Shown piece after piece: positions 5,215-5,570 of a stretch of 5,570 bases of DNA. Under the pieces are notes generated by a model. It was not told the DNA's origin, ran no database searches, and saw only the letters and a program-made list of their open reading frames with translations. Both the position numbers and the translations under genes were made by a program. The stretch comes from a bacterium. GTDB taxonomy: Bacteria > Zhuqueibacterota > Zhuqueibacteria > Thermofontimicrobiales > Thermofontimicrobiaceae. The stretch is taken from assembly GCA_025453735.1 (NCBI GenBank), contig JALOPY010000203.1:1-5570 (forward strand), read 5' to 3'. The first letter of the stretch is position 1. Every line of letters begins with the position of its first letter.

Positions 5215-5570
5215 ATGGATTCGGAACAAAGATATTCACTTCAACAAATCGAGCTGCGTTTAAAAAATAATGATTTTCCTTTTGAAGGCATCTCTGAATT
5301 AGGCTCGGCTGAATTCAAATTTATCGAGCCAGCGTTTTATGCAGGGACAGCGATTCATGCGGGTAATCGTATTCGGGAGGAGCTTCGGGATGCGGTTGCG
5401 GTTAATCCTGCTGATCAGTATCGGGAGGAAGATCCTGGCACGGAAAAATTTATCCAGGAATTTCCCATTCAGATTATCGCCCTGGATTCCCGATTTGAAT
5501 ATGATTTGAATCGATCGAACGATCGGGCCGTTTATCTCACTCCCGATATGGCATGGGGATTAACAATCTG
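5215..5570 (+). CDS. N-formylglutamate amidohydrolase-family protein, N-terminal part (cut by window edge)
   Basis: 118 codons are open from the ATG at 5215 to the right edge. Recognisable family blocks are FYAGTAIHAGNRIREEL (41-57), with a likely metal- or substrate-binding His48, YREEDPGTEKFI at 69-80, the signature ALDSRFEYDLNR at 89-100, and AVYLTPDMAWGLTI at 105-118. The SRFxxDLNR block is typical of COG3741/PF05013 enzymes, which are zinc-dependent hydrolases releasing formate or an acyl group from N-acylated glutamate or similar amides in the cytoplasm. The subgroup with EEDP...T and TP..AWGL motifs is, from memory, not the histidine-degradation HutG form but one found beside ATP-grasp ligases, so the exact substrate is open. 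ATG 5215 has only a weak GGA (5205-5207) upstream; the frame is open further upstream without another ATG, although a TTG lies at 5203. It follows the ligase gene by 217 bp. Confidence 0.8.
   Translation, partial: MDSEQRYSLQQIELRLKNNDFPFEGISELGSAEFKFIEPAFYAGTAIHAGNRIREELRDAVAVNPADQYREEDPGTEKFIQEFPIQIIALDSRFEYDLNRSNDRAVYLTPDMAWGLTI

Noticed and set aside
1..5570. CRISPR array, tRNA, insertion sequence or toxin-antitoxin pair
   Set aside because: No regularly spaced repeats, cloverleaf, transposase motif or small paired genes were found on either strand.

Overview
The window looks like an ordinary chromosomal stretch of a Gram-negative-type bacterium with moderately AT-rich DNA. Two proteins begin with signal peptides, one of them a predicted secreted ChaN-like protein, and the gaps between genes hold long hairpins. 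The lineage cannot be fixed from the sequence. The mix of families and the AAACCT...AGGTTT intergenic hairpins remind me of FCB-group or candidate-phylum genomes (Calditrichota/KSB1-like), but this is a weak inference. There is no integrase, transposase, phage gene, CRISPR array, tRNA or rRNA.

Layout: (1) 1-1094, minus strand, a ChaN/DUF399-type (haem-binding, GESH-motif) exported protein whose C-terminal end runs off the left edge. (2) 1095-1661, a 567-bp gap between divergent genes, full of structure: a nested hairpin, a 14-bp palindrome, two tandem-like hairpins, a terminator-like hairpin, and putative promoters for each flanking gene. (3) 1662-2315, plus strand, a HAD-IA (YihX-like) phosphatase. 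(4) 2327-2689, minus strand, a 120-aa conserved-looking protein of unknown function that converges on the HAD gene. (5) 2775-3305, plus strand, a 176-aa unknown membrane protein with a signal peptide, divergent from the 120-aa gene. (6) 3306-3614, a gap containing an exact FNR-type box (TTGAT-N4-ATCAA) and a putative promoter. (7) 3615-4997, plus strand, a 460-aa ATP-grasp ligase of the circularly permuted/glutathionylspermidine-synthase-like type. (8) 4998-5214, a gap with two very strong hairpins, the second with a duplicated right arm. (9) 5215-5570, plus strand, the N-terminal part of an N-formylglutamate amidohydrolase-family protein, cut by the right edge.

The most coherent functional theme is the right end. 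An ATP-grasp amide-bond ligase is followed on the same strand by a COG3741-type amidohydrolase, a make-and-break pair that suggests synthesis and turnover of an amino-acid or peptide conjugate. From memory, such hydrolases often sit beside RimK/glutathione-synthase-like ligases and a QEGLA-motif (DUF1704) peptidase, so the gene beyond the right edge is worth reading. The FNR-like box upstream of the ligase hints at oxygen or redox control. The left half shows no obvious pathway link to it. I found no clear-cut new defence or mobile system. The main leads are this ligase/hydrolase pair, its hairpin-rich spacer, the two unknown proteins, and the family of intergenic hairpins.
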